Of a stretch of DNA of 9,240 bases, positions 1-6,468 are shown one piece after another. Within the stretch, counting starts at the first letter, position 1. Each line of letters begins with the position of its first letter. A program made the position numbers and the translations under genes. Below the pieces are notes generated by a model. It had not been told where the DNA came from. It made no database searches and saw only the letters and a program-made list of their open reading frames with translations. Origin of the DNA: Verrucomicrobiota bacterium (lineage in GTDB: Bacteria; Verrucomicrobiota; Verrucomicrobiia; Chthoniobacterales; JAFAMB01); NCBI GenBank assembly GCA_019241095.1, contig JAFAXJ010000144.1:1-9240 (forward strand), written 5' to 3'.

Positions 1-2
1 AG

Positions 3-194
3 CTTTTTGATGTTGTTTATATTATGACTAGAGGGGGCCCAGGCTCCGCTACCGAACTGATCAGCGTTTTTGTGCAGCGCATCGGCTTCCGCGTCTTTGA
101 TCAGGGGACAGCGTCTGCACAGGCCGTCATACTTCTTATCATAGCGATCATTCTGTCGCGCGTGTATATCCGTTTTGTTTATAGGGAAATCTAG
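3..194 (+). CDS. Carbohydrate ABC transporter permease, C-terminal end (MalF/UgpA type)
   Basis: This is the last 63 codons of an inner-membrane permease; the start lies before the window. The frame opens with [17 protein letters not shown], a segment typical of the first permease (MalF/UgpA/LacF type) of CUT1 sugar importers. It continues with [19 protein letters not shown] and a final hydrophobic helix ([19 protein letters not shown]), ending in a TAG at 192-194. The EAA loop that contacts the ATPase is upstream and not visible. The stop is nine bases before the start of a second permease on the same strand, so the two are almost certainly one operon and form the heterodimeric membrane channel. 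The substrate cannot be read from this fragment. The family call is confident because of the GGPG motif, the neighbour and the terminal helix. Confidence 0.9.
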   Translation, partial: LFDVVYIMTRGGPGSATELISVFVQRIGFRVFDQGTASAQAVILLIIAIILSRVYIRFVYREI

Positions 195-203
195 TCAGTC
201 TGT

Positions 204-1052
204 ATGTCGATCAATCAGTCAGGAATCGCTGCCCGCAAAAGACAAAAACCCGAGGTTATGCATTTCTTGCTCCTTCTGCTAACCATTGCGGTCTGCTTAT
301 TTCCATTTTACTGGATGACTGCAACTTCTTTCAAGGATCCGGCAACCGCGCTTGCCTCTGTTCCGCGATTCCTCTTTACTCCGACCCTGGACAACTATCA
401 GCGCGCATTTCAGAAATTCGATATCGTTGCAAGTCTGGTTAATTCGTTGATCGTCGCGCTTTGCACGACGTTCATTGCTTTGCTGCTTGGCACTCCTGCA
501 GCGTACGCTATCGCTAGATTCGAATTCAGTGGAAAACGAGATCTGTGGTTCTGGTTCATTAGTAACCGAATGATCAGTCCTATTGTTCTGGCGCTGCCAT
601 TTTTCCTGATTGCGCGCCAGTTTCACCTGTTAGACACGCAGTTAGTGTTGATTCTTATTTATTTAACCTTCAACGTGCCAATCGTCGTCTGGATCTGTTC
701 CGATCAGTTCCGCAATATCCCTCGGGAGCTTGACGAAGCAGCTACTCTTGAAGGTTACAGTTCATTTGGCATATTCTGGCGAATCGCGTTACCTCTCGCA
801 GCTCCGGGTATAGCCGTGTCGGCTATATTCAGTTTTATTTTCTCTTGGAACGAACTTCTCTATGCACTTGTCCTGACACGCACAAATGCCAAGACAGCGC
901 CGGTGGTGGCCACCAGCTTTATGAGCGGCTACGAGCTCCCCTGGGGCCAAATCATGGCGACCGGCACCCTCGTTGCTCTCCCGGTGATTATTTTCAGCCT
1001 GATTGTATCACGTCAATTGGTCCGAGGTTTGACGATGGGTGCGATCAAGTAG
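204..1052 (+). CDS. Carbohydrate ABC transporter permease (MalG/UgpE type, CUT1)
   Basis: A complete 282-residue inner-membrane permease, the usual length for the second subunit of a CUT1 sugar, polyol or glycerol-phosphate importer. A short basic N-terminus (RKRQK) precedes the first helix (about 20-40). PATALASVPRFLFTPTLDNYQRAF follows as the typical periplasmic stretch, then about five more helices. The EAA loop, which docks on the ATPase, is clear at 178-201: EAA at 178-180, G184, and I-LPLAAPG at 194-202. The start at 204 is nine bases after the upstream permease stop; no strong Shine-Dalgarno is visible, which fits translational coupling. The likely ATPase partner is the MalK-type protein at 3965-5113, on the opposite strand. 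Substrate unknown; the polyol dehydrogenase beside that ATPase suggests a sugar alcohol, which is inference. Confidence 0.95.
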   Translation: MSINQSGIAARKRQKPEVMHFLLLLLTIAVCLFPFYWMTATSFKDPATALASVPRFLFTPTLDNYQRAFQKFDIVASLVNSLIVALCTTFIALLLGTPAAYAIARFEFSGKRDLWFWFISNRMISPIVLALPFFLIARQFHLLDTQLVLILIYLTFNVPIVVWICSDQFRNIPRELDEAATLEGYSSFGIFWRIALPLAAPGIAVSAIFSFIFSWNELLYALVLTRTNAKTAPVVATSFMSGYELPWGQIMATGTLVALPVIIFSLIVSRQLVRGLTMGAIK

Positions 1053-1226
1053 GTGCGTCGCTCAAGTGACATAAATCATGTTCTGGGGTGACCGCGTCGT
1101 ATAATCTGCGCCGCCGGCGAGTGGCCAGCTAAGTCAGACTCCGGGCCCCCCCGGCAAAGTGGCGTCGCTTCGAAGATGCTGAGTGAACCCGGTATCTCCA
1201 TTTAAAATAACGTATATATTTTATGT

Positions 1227-1254
1227 TTGATTATTTAAATATATATCATATAAA
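1227..1254 (+). promoter_or_regulatory. Possible promoter in an AT-rich tract before the 3D-domain lipoprotein
   Basis: Bases 1201-1256 are almost entirely A/T, unlike the rest of the window. Within them TTGATT (1227-1232) is followed after 16 bases by TATAAA (1249-1254), a reasonable sigma-70-like pair. A transcript would start around 1260, very close to the ATG at 1265. This is a pattern match only; the real promoter consensus of this organism is unknown. Confidence 0.35.
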
Positions 1255-1264
1255 AGATCCATTA

Positions 1265-1311
1265 ATGACGATCTCCTCTTTATTCCGATTGTTTTCACTT
1301 TATGCATCCTT
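1265..1311 (+). other. Out-of-frame signal-peptide start of the 3D-domain lipoprotein
   Basis: The ATG at 1265 reads MTISSLFRLF, a good positively charged n-region and start of a hydrophobic core, but runs in the wrong frame for the downstream gene. The downstream frame, read backwards from 1312, gives FTLCILMAGC, the rest of a lipoprotein signal with its lipobox. Adding one T to the TTTT run at 1292-1295 joins them as MTISSLFRLFFTLCILMAGC. No ATG, GTG or TTG exists in the downstream frame between the TGA at 1228-1230 and 1312. Explanations are a one-base loss (real or a sequencing error), a -1 slip at TTT, or an unusual ATT start at 1261. Confidence 0.55.
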
Positions 1312-1956
1312 ATGGCAGGATGTGACGATGATAGCGACACTCTGGACACCTCGGCCATGGTTGACCAGAACTCTCCTTCACCCGGGCCCGTTGCTTCAAC
1401 GTCCAGCTCCTCACCTTCCAGCTCCCCGCCAACAATTACCGGCTTGAGTACGCTCGGCTCGCAAGCTGATGCCAACCAACAAGCTTTCCGGCAGCGCTTT
1501 AACTTGACTGAACCGACTCCTGAGATGCTCGCCCAAATGGATGTTTATGATGCGCGCTTTACGGAATATTCGGATAACGAGAACGATTGGAAATATCCAA
1601 CAACGGCTGCCGCCAATTGGCAAGGTGCGACGTGGAATGGTGATCCAATGGCGATCGCAGGAACTACTGTGGCGGTAGACTTCAATCGTATCCCTAGAGG
1701 TTCGTTGCTCTACATTCCTGCACTGGACATGTATGCGGAAGCAAATGATACGGGTGCCACACAGCTCTGGGCTAATGACGACGCTTATAAAAGTGATTAC
1801 GGGGCGAGTGGTGCGGGAAGAGTGGACATTTACAATCGTTCTGAGGGCCGAAGTAGTACACAAATTGAAAGCTCATTCTCGAACTGGATTGGCAGCAACG
1901 AGTACGGAAAAATTTACATTGTCTCACGAGGAACCGGATGGAAATCCAAACTTTGA
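1312..1956 (+). CDS. Lipoprotein with a 3D (three-aspartate) domain
   Basis: A probable membrane-anchored envelope protein. Numbering from the ATG at 1312, residues 1-4 (MAGC) look like the end of a lipobox, so the true start is probably upstream (see 1265-1311). Cys4 would be lipidated; the DDD after it resembles the aspartate inner-membrane retention signal known in E. coli. A Ser/Pro-rich linker (about 19-40) leads to the globular part. Residues 118-175 match the 3D domain, a double-psi beta barrel shared with the C-terminal part of MltA and with YuiC/Sps-type proteins. The three family aspartates are D123 (VAVDFNRIPRGSLLYIP), D146 (EANDTG) and D172 (GRVDIY). Family members act on peptidoglycan or are linked to it; cell-wall hydrolysis is inferred. 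It lacks the other MltA domain. The small secreted protein downstream probably shares its transcript. Confidence 0.8.
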   Translation: MAGCDDDSDTLDTSAMVDQNSPSPGPVASTSSSSPSSSPPTITGLSTLGSQADANQQAFRQRFNLTEPTPEMLAQMDVYDARFTEYSDNENDWKYPTTAAANWQGATWNGDPMAIAGTTVAVDFNRIPRGSLLYIPALDMYAEANDTGATQLWANDDAYKSDYGASGAGRVDIYNRSEGRSSTQIESSFSNWIGSNEYGKIYIVSRGTGWKSKL

Positions 1957-1967
1957 AAAGCACGTTA

Positions 1968-2555
1968 ATGAGAACCCGAATAGTATTCGCGCTCTTTTTC
2001 TTTTCTCTGCTAATAGCCGCTTCGAAGATGGCGATGGCTCAAGGACTTGAGCACAACCCGTTTGCACCAAAGGGCAACCGTGTTAGTCCTAACGGCAGAT
2101 ACGCTTGGACGTTTGTTAATGATGCTGTAGTACGTTACGTCCTGAAGGATAGACAGACTGGACAGGTACTAACTTCTATCAAAAGTTATTATGGCCCGAA
2201 CGAGAAATTCGCACGAGCAGCCGGGTTCTTTTGGAACGATCTGAGCTCGATAGTCATAGTTGATGAATTGAATTACCGGAGAGCGGGCAATTTCGATGCC
2301 TTTTCCATTCAGAGCGGACGCGCATCTCCGATCGAGTTAATTTCCCTGGTTCACCCACCGTCCGACGCGAATGAATATCGACTCACGACTGAACAACCAT
2401 GGATCGATAAAGCCTTTGTTCGTCTTGGCTGGGTGAACGCGTCTACCTACGTTGTGAGGCTTGCGCTGAAACGCACCAACGGTAATGAGGACTCTTTGTA
2501 TTACAAACTGGATTTCAGCGATCCACAACATCCCGCTGCCACGCCTTGGAACTAG
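1968..2555 (+). CDS. Small secreted protein of unknown family
   Basis: About 195 residues with a clear Sec signal peptide: MRTR, a hydrophobic core (IVFALFFFSLLIAA), then AMA followed by QGLEHN, giving probable cleavage after residue 24. I prefer the ATG at 1968 over the in-frame ATG at 1938, which would overlap the previous gene and put ten extra residues before the n-region. The mature part (about 171 residues) has SPNGRYAWTF near its start and alternating polar/hydrophobic stretches (VVRYVLKDRQTG, SSIVIVDELNYR, TYVVRLALKR) suggesting a beta-rich fold, perhaps a few propeller-like strands. No cysteine pair, catalytic motif or anchor is visible. It begins 11 bases after the 3D-domain gene, so a shared operon and envelope location are likely. 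I do not recognise the family. Confidence 0.75.
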   Translation: MRTRIVFALFFFSLLIAASKMAMAQGLEHNPFAPKGNRVSPNGRYAWTFVNDAVVRYVLKDRQTGQVLTSIKSYYGPNEKFARAAGFFWNDLSSIVIVDELNYRRAGNFDAFSIQSGRASPIELISLVHPPSDANEYRLTTEQPWIDKAFVRLGWVNASTYVVRLALKRTNGNEDSLYYKLDFSDPQHPAATPWN

Positions 2556-2866
2556 TAAACTGTCAGTGCGAATCAGTTCCAGCTAATCAGGTCGCCTATG
2601 TTAATGTATAACAATCAGTCACCTTCGCCGGGCTTTTACATATGATGCCGGAGCGGCGACGCCGCGGGTCAAACAACCTAAGCCGATGCCAGCGCAGTGA
2701 TAGGTATAGTAAATCAGGATCAGCGCCCAATTGCGTGTAACACTGTTTACACCCCGGGAAGACTAGCGACAACTATCATAATGAGTTCCTCTTTGTGAAC
2801 TTTCCGCGCTAGCTCGCTTCGCCGCTTTTATACCCAGGGCCAGATCATCACCTAACTAAATGATCA
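2556..2866. other. Gap between convergent genes; weak hairpins, no gene seen
   Basis: This 311-base gap separates the secreted-protein gene (+) from the dehydrogenase (-), where terminators for both would be expected. No reading frame looks coding. Structures visible are TGGAACT...AGTTCCA (2547-2553/2575-2581, across the stop of the + gene), GCGGC-GAC-GCCGC (2653-2665), an imperfect-operator-like dyad at 2735-2752, and GATCAT...ATGATC (2843-2848/2860-2865) just after the dehydrogenase stop. None is followed by a clear T-run, so I do not call an intrinsic terminator. Confidence 0.5.
2735..2752. repeat. 18-bp inverted repeat GTGTAA-N6-TTACAC
   Basis: GTGTAA (2735-2740) and TTACAC (2747-2752) are perfect inverted arms around a six-base spacer, the size and symmetry of a dimeric repressor site. 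It lies between convergent genes, over 1.2 kb from the nearest downstream start, so an operator role for a neighbour is doubtful. Confidence 0.3.
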
Positions 2867-3961
2867 TTAAGGTTCCAGAGTAACCTTTACTGAGGTTAAG
2901 CCAGAAATCACCAGGTCTATCCCTTTTTGATATTCCGAAAGAGGCAGGCGATGAGTCACTATCTCATCCATTGGCAAGAGGTGTTGCTCAATCATCCTGA
3001 TAGCGACTGGATAACATCGCGGCCCAAGGTGAGAACCGTGCACGTTTAGCTCCTTGGTATCGCCAATGATCGTCCAATCGACTGTGACTTTCTCCCGCAT
3101 CACACTAAACTCAACAAACGTGCCAAGCTTTCGGATCATATGCAGACCTTGTTCGACTGCCATTGGATGGCCCGTTGCTTCAATGTAAACATCACACCCA
3201 TAGCCGTCCGTCAGATCGCGCACCTTCTGAATTACGTCCTCATTCCTCGGATTTAACCCGAGATCAGCACCGCACCGTTTGGCAACCTCCAGGCGTTCGT
3301 CACTTAAGTCTAATGCAATAATTCGATCCGGGCCCTTCATTTTTGCGGCTGCCACCATCCCCAATCCAAGAGGTCCACAACCAGCAATGACCACACTATC
3401 CTGGTATTTGATATCCCCGCGCTCGACAGCATGGACCGAACAGGCTAGCGGCTCAATAAACACTGCATGATGCATCGGTATCGATTTTGGCACCTTGTAA
3501 TTCAGCGCGCCGGCTGGAAATAGCATGTACTCCGCCCACGATCCGAACGTGCGGCGACGAAAACCGTATATATCATGGACTGCGCACATCCAGTAGGCGC
3601 CCATTTTACAGAACTTACAATTCCAGCATGGAACGATTTGTTCGCTGATAGCATGATCACCAATTTCCAGGTCATACTGCTCTGCGGCCCCATCACCCAA
3701 CCCGACCACTTCTCCTACAAACTCGTGCCCAGGTGTAACTGGCGCCTGACAATAACCCTCACGATGTTCGTCACCCCAAAATAGCGCGGCGCCCGTATAA
3801 CACTTGATGTCACTTGCGCAAACGCCTGTGCTCTTGACTTTTAGCAGCACTTCCCCAGCGCCGGGCCTGGGAACAGGCCTTTCCTCCAGACGATAATCTC
3901 GCGGGCCGTGGGCCATCACGGCCGGCATAGCTTTTGGCAGTTTTTCGATAGTTGCACTCAT
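2867..3961 (-). CDS. Zinc-dependent medium-chain polyol dehydrogenase (threitol/sorbitol dehydrogenase-like)
   Basis: A cytoplasmic 364-residue enzyme of the zinc MDR family, expected to oxidise a secondary alcohol of a polyol with NAD+. Catalytic zinc ligands are C48 (GVCASD), H79/E80 (PGHE) and E170 (FIEPLAC). The structural zinc lobe has four cysteines at 112, 115, 118 and 126. The Rossmann fold shows GCGPLG at 194-199, and D218 at the end of the second strand favours NAD over NADP. Overall it reminds me of erythritol/L-threitol dehydrogenases, but sorbitol, xylitol or threonine dehydrogenase-like activity cannot be excluded by eye. The start is three bases after the ATPase stop, and a strong AGGAG is embedded in the last ATPase codons seven bases before the ATG, so translation is probably coupled. 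Pairing with a sugar importer suggests the imported polyol is its substrate. Confidence 0.9.
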   Translation of the reverse strand: MSATIEKLPKAMPAVMAHGPRDYRLEERPVPRPGAGEVLLKVKSTGVCASDIKCYTGAALFWGDEHREGYCQAPVTPGHEFVGEVVGLGDGAAEQYDLEIGDHAISEQIVPCWNCKFCKMGAYWMCAVHDIYGFRRRTFGSWAEYMLFPAGALNYKVPKSIPMHHAVFIEPLACSVHAVERGDIKYQDSVVIAGCGPLGLGMVAAAKMKGPDRIIALDLSDERLEVAKRCGADLGLNPRNEDVIQKVRDLTDGYGCDVYIEATGHPMAVEQGLHMIRKLGTFVEFSVMREKVTVDWTIIGDTKELNVHGSHLGPRCYPVAIRMIEQHLLPMDEIVTHRLPLSEYQKGIDLVISGLTSVKVTLEP

Positions 3962-3964
3962 TGG

Positions 3965-5113
3965 TTAACTCCTTTTCTGGGATGCTGAATACTCGATTCG
4001 ATCCGGTTTAGAGATCTCGGTCGTGTGGTCCGTTAACGGTATAGATCGGCCGTTTGTGTCAAAAAGATGCAAGTGCTCGATTGGACAATGCAAGGTGACC
4101 TTGTCACCTCGAACTGGGCCAGATGAACCTTGTATTTTGGCCATAATTCTCGTTTCAGTTGCTATTTCGACATGCAAATAAGCTTCTCCTCCGAGCTTCT
4201 CGACGATATTGACAATTCCGTTAATGGGTAATGAAGGCCCTGCTGCGTTAAGGCGTATATGTTCCGGACGGATGCCAAGTGTCACCGCTCCCTCAATCGG
4301 CGATTTCGCCGTGAAAAAGCGAGCTTGCTCGAGAACAGGTGAGATCAAAATAAGTCCAGAACTGTCGGTATTCTTGATTTCCGCAGGCAAAAAATTCATC
4401 TGTGGCGAGCCAATAAACCCGGCGACGAACTTGTTAGCCGGACGTTCATAGAGGTTCATTGGGCTACCTGATTGCTCGATTTGACCGTCATTCAATATGA
4501 CGATCTTGTCAGCCATTGTCATTGCTTCAACTTGATCGTGCGTTACGTAAACGACGGTGTTGCTCGTCTCGTAATGAAGATTCAATAGTTCCACCCGCAT
4601 CTGAACCCTAAGCTTTGCGTCCAGATTGGAAAGCGGTTCGTCGAAAAGGAACAACTTGGGCTGCTTGACGATCGCACGCCCGATAGCGACCCTTTGTCGC
4701 TGTCCGCCAGAAAGCTGTTTAGGTTTTCGCTCCAATAATTGATCGAGATGTAGAGAGTTGGCCGCCCTCTCTACTCGATTCCGGATTTCGCGCTGCCCCA
4801 GGTTATGAAGGCGCAGGCCGAAAGCGATATTCTCAAAAACGCTTAAATGAGGAAACAGTGCGTAATTCTGGAACACCATCGCGACATTCCGCCTGGATGG
4901 ATGAATGTCTGTAATATCGCGTCCGTCGAGTATTATCTTTCCGCCCGTCACGCTCTCCAGACCAGAGATCGAACGCAACAGAGTAGTTTTACCGCAGCCG
5001 GACGGCCCAACAAAAACTACAAACTCCTCTTTCTGAACATGCAGATCGATGCCTTTCAGAGCATGAAAATCGTCGTAGTGTTTCTCAATCTGCTCAAGTT
5101 CCAGATAGGCCAT
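3965..5113 (-). CDS. Carbohydrate ABC transporter ATP-binding protein (MalK/UgpC type)
   Basis: The 382-residue cytoplasmic ATPase that powers a CUT1 importer. All nucleotide-binding elements are intact: Walker A GPSGCGKT (36-43), Q-loop Q82 ([10 protein letters not shown]), signature LSGGQ (134-138), Walker B LFLFDEP (154-160) with catalytic E159, D-loop SNLD (162-165) and switch H192. [13 protein letters not shown] (229-241) and GIRPEHIRL (280-288) mark the C-terminal OB/TOBE regulatory domain that separates MalK/UgpC proteins from other ATPases. The only possible Shine-Dalgarno is a weak AAGG about ten bases before the ATG. It is co-transcribed with the downstream dehydrogenase. Its permeases are probably the + strand pair at 3-1052, about 2.9 kb away and convergent; MalK-type ATPases can also serve several importers, so exclusive partnership is inference. 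Confidence 0.95.
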   Translation of the reverse strand: MAYLELEQIEKHYDDFHALKGIDLHVQKEEFVVFVGPSGCGKTTLLRSISGLESVTGGKIILDGRDITDIHPSRRNVAMVFQNYALFPHLSVFENIAFGLRLHNLGQREIRNRVERAANSLHLDQLLERKPKQLSGGQRQRVAIGRAIVKQPKLFLFDEPLSNLDAKLRVQMRVELLNLHYETSNTVVYVTHDQVEAMTMADKIVILNDGQIEQSGSPMNLYERPANKFVAGFIGSPQMNFLPAEIKNTDSSGLILISPVLEQARFFTAKSPIEGAVTLGIRPEHIRLNAAGPSLPINGIVNIVEKLGGEAYLHVEIATETRIMAKIQGSSGPVRGDKVTLHCPIEHLHLFDTNGRSIPLTDHTTEISKPDRIEYSASQKRS

Positions 5114-5540
5114 GTTCGGTTTGCCTTAAGTAAACTTATCCTTGGGGGGAAAGAGCAACTTCACAATAACCTCGCCTAATCTGTCATTGTACGCTCCAAG
5201 TTTTTTAATTTTCTTCAGTGACTCATGAACCCGGCACGACGCCGAACTGATTCCGAAACGAGCGATAAGCAATACAAACCCGAGGTCATTGGTTGATCGT
5301 TTCGGCACTCGCACGCCGTGTCGTCACCCCGACAACGCCGCCTGGGTCTCCCATTTCCTCAAGCTGAAATACGTCGGCCAGTCACACGAATCAGGATCGT
5401 AGAAAAAGCCAAAAAGCACCGATTTTCAAAAGGGCAGAAGGGTTCGGATTTTGGATTTACGTTGTCCATTCGATTCCGTTGTAAAAGCTTTCAATCGCTG
5501 ACAATCGGCTCGCGGGACCCATCCGTTGCCAATAACGAGT
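5114..5540. other. Gap upstream of the ATPase; no confident gene
   Basis: This 427-base stretch lies between the PadR regulator and the ATPase, both on the - strand, and should hold the promoter of the ATPase-dehydrogenase pair. I see no convincing sigma-70 pair, tRNA or terminator. A T-rich patch on the - strand (revcomp of 5402-5424, GCTTTTTGGCTTTTTC) has no stem before it. One weak open frame (5126-5314, -) is listed separately; the + strand frame at 5318-5563 runs into padR and looks random. Confidence 0.5.
5126..5314 (-). CDS. Doubtful small ORF just before the ATPase
   Basis: A 62-codon frame from a GTG at 5314 to a TAA 12 bases before the ATPase start. The second half (HESLKKIKKLGAYNDRLGEV and onward) has a protein-like composition and the position would fit the first gene of the ATPase operon, or the worn tail of a lost gene. 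The N-terminal half looks random, there is no clear ribosome-binding site, and I recognise no family. More likely non-coding than not. Confidence 0.2.
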   Translation of the reverse strand: MRVPKRSTNDLGFVLLIARFGISSASCRVHESLKKIKKLGAYNDRLGEVIVKLLFPPKDKFT

Positions 5541-6218
5541 CTATTCTTCGCAAAGTTCTTTGAGCTCCGTTTTGGCTTTTTCGATAATTTTCAGCACCCG
5601 TTCCTGGCGTTCTTTGTTGTCGTCCGCCCAACGAGCAGCCCGGAAAAATCCTTTAAGAAAACTTCCAAGAGGTCCCATGAAAGAGAATGCACTCGGACCA
5701 GTCCATTGTCCCCAACTCTCTGCCCTTTTCCAGATTCGGGCAATCGCTTCCTTCTCTCGTTCCACTTCCTGATGTCCTTGTGGAGTCAAAGAATAAATTT
5801 TTCGCCCATCGATCTCTTCATATTTCAAAAACTGTTCGTCTTCGAGTTGTTGAAGAGTCGGGTAGACAGTACCGGCGCTCGCGCGATATAGGCCGCCTGA
5901 TCGCTGTTCGAGTTCTTTGATCAACTGATAGCCATGTTTCGGTCCTTCCTGAAGGAGGGAGAGAATAGCTAATCTCGCTTCACCGAACTCAAAGAAGCGC
6001 GGGCGCGGTCCTCCGGCAAATGAACCGAATGGACCCCATTCTTCACCGAAACCCCAACCCTTGCCTTGCCACTGACGTTTCATGAAATCGCGAGCAGCGT
6101 TTCTAAATTGATGGCGCGACATCGGGCGTTGCCGCTCAAATTGTTGCCAATCTGAGCCACAATCAAAAGCTGTCCTGAGCGGACTGCTCCGAAAAAAGTC
6201 CAACCAGTCATTTTTCAT
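5541..6218 (-). CDS. PadR-family transcriptional regulator with long N-terminal extension
   Basis: A 225-residue DNA-binding repressor-type protein. Residues about 78-155 are the PadR winged helix: ARLAILSLLQEGPKHGYQLIKELE, then the recognition region SAGTVYPTLQQLEDE (114-128), then the wing EEIDGRKIYSLTPQG (134-148). The C-terminal part (about 155-225) is helical and charged, as in PadR dimerisation arms (KERQERVLKIIEKAKTELKEL). Unusual is the first 75 residues, with a charged part and a Gly/Phe/Trp-rich linker (about 52-70); many PadR proteins start almost at the helix-turn-helix. M33 or M46 could be alternative starts, but the promoter-like signal and dyad sit just before M1. No obvious target gene is adjacent; PadR proteins often repress themselves and a neighbouring efflux or stress gene, but here only self-regulation is supported. 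Ligand unknown. Confidence 0.9.
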   Translation of the reverse strand: MKNDWLDFFRSSPLRTAFDCGSDWQQFERQRPMSRHQFRNAARDFMKRQWQGKGWGFGEEWGPFGSFAGGPRPRFFEFGEARLAILSLLQEGPKHGYQLIKELEQRSGGLYRASAGTVYPTLQQLEDEQFLKYEEIDGRKIYSLTPQGHQEVEREKEAIARIWKRAESWGQWTGPSAFSFMGPLGSFLKGFFRAARWADDNKERQERVLKIIEKAKTELKELCEE

Positions 6219-6225
6219 AAGAGTA

Positions 6226-6261
6226 TATCGTAAGAAATATATCTGACGATAAGAATGTCAA
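6226..6261 (-). promoter_or_regulatory. Putative padR promoter with an overlapping inverted-repeat operator
   Basis: On the - strand TTGACA (6256-6261) is a perfect -35 box; an AT-rich stretch suited to a -10 lies inside the next 25 bases, but no element has both good sequence and ideal spacing. Between it and the start codon are perfect inverted arms, TATCGT (6226-6231) and ACGATA (6246-6251), separated by 14 bases, so arm centres are 20 bases apart, two helical turns. A dimeric PadR bound here would block its own promoter. Autorepression is common in the family; binding here is inference. Confidence 0.45.
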
Positions 6262-6468
6262 GCTTGGCTGTCGACGGTAATTGCTCGGTAATCACGGGTC
6301 CTATAAGTCTGATGAGTCGCAACTCAGGAGCGACGAGTCGCATGGATTTCAAGCCCGATCGGTGCTTCTGTCGTCACTTGAAAACAGCAGCCAGATTGAT
6401 GGAAGAATCCAAAACATTTCTAGGGTCAGGCATTTCGCAATCGAATGTTGGTTGGCATTCGCTTTAAT
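6262..6468. other. Non-coding stretch with short GAGTCGC direct repeats
   Basis: No coding frame stands out. Two near-identical 11-mers, GATGAGTCGCA (6311-6321) and GACGAGTCGCA (6332-6342), lie 21 bases apart, with interleaved GAGT/ACTC and GTCGC/GCGAC pairings able to form alternative small hairpins. It may be a worn edge of the tandem array that begins at 6469. Confidence 0.35.

Noticed and set aside
1141..1154. GC-rich hairpin CCGGG-N4-CCCGG after the permease as a terminator
   Set aside because: The stem is only five base pairs and is followed by AAAGTGGCG, with no T-run on either strand.
1411..1863. 150-codon frame on the - strand
   Set aside because: It is antisense to the 3D-domain lipoprotein, whose domain motifs settle which frame is real; the antisense protein has random composition.
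2547..2581. TGGAACT...AGTTCCA hairpin as terminator of the secreted-protein gene
   Set aside because: A 21-base loop, only seven paired bases and no T-run make it too weak to call.
5114..5540. tRNA or IS remnant in the gap before the ATPase
   Set aside because: No T-arm-like motif in a fitting context, no terminal inverted repeats and no transposase-like frame were found.
5318..5563. 81-codon + strand frame between padR and the ATPase
   Set aside because: No ribosome-binding site, no recognisable motif, and it runs into the end of padR on the other strand.
6309..6342. Hammerhead ribozyme
   Set aside because: CTGATGA and a stem II are present, but the required GAAA after stem II reads GAGT and no stem III with a cleavage triplet follows.
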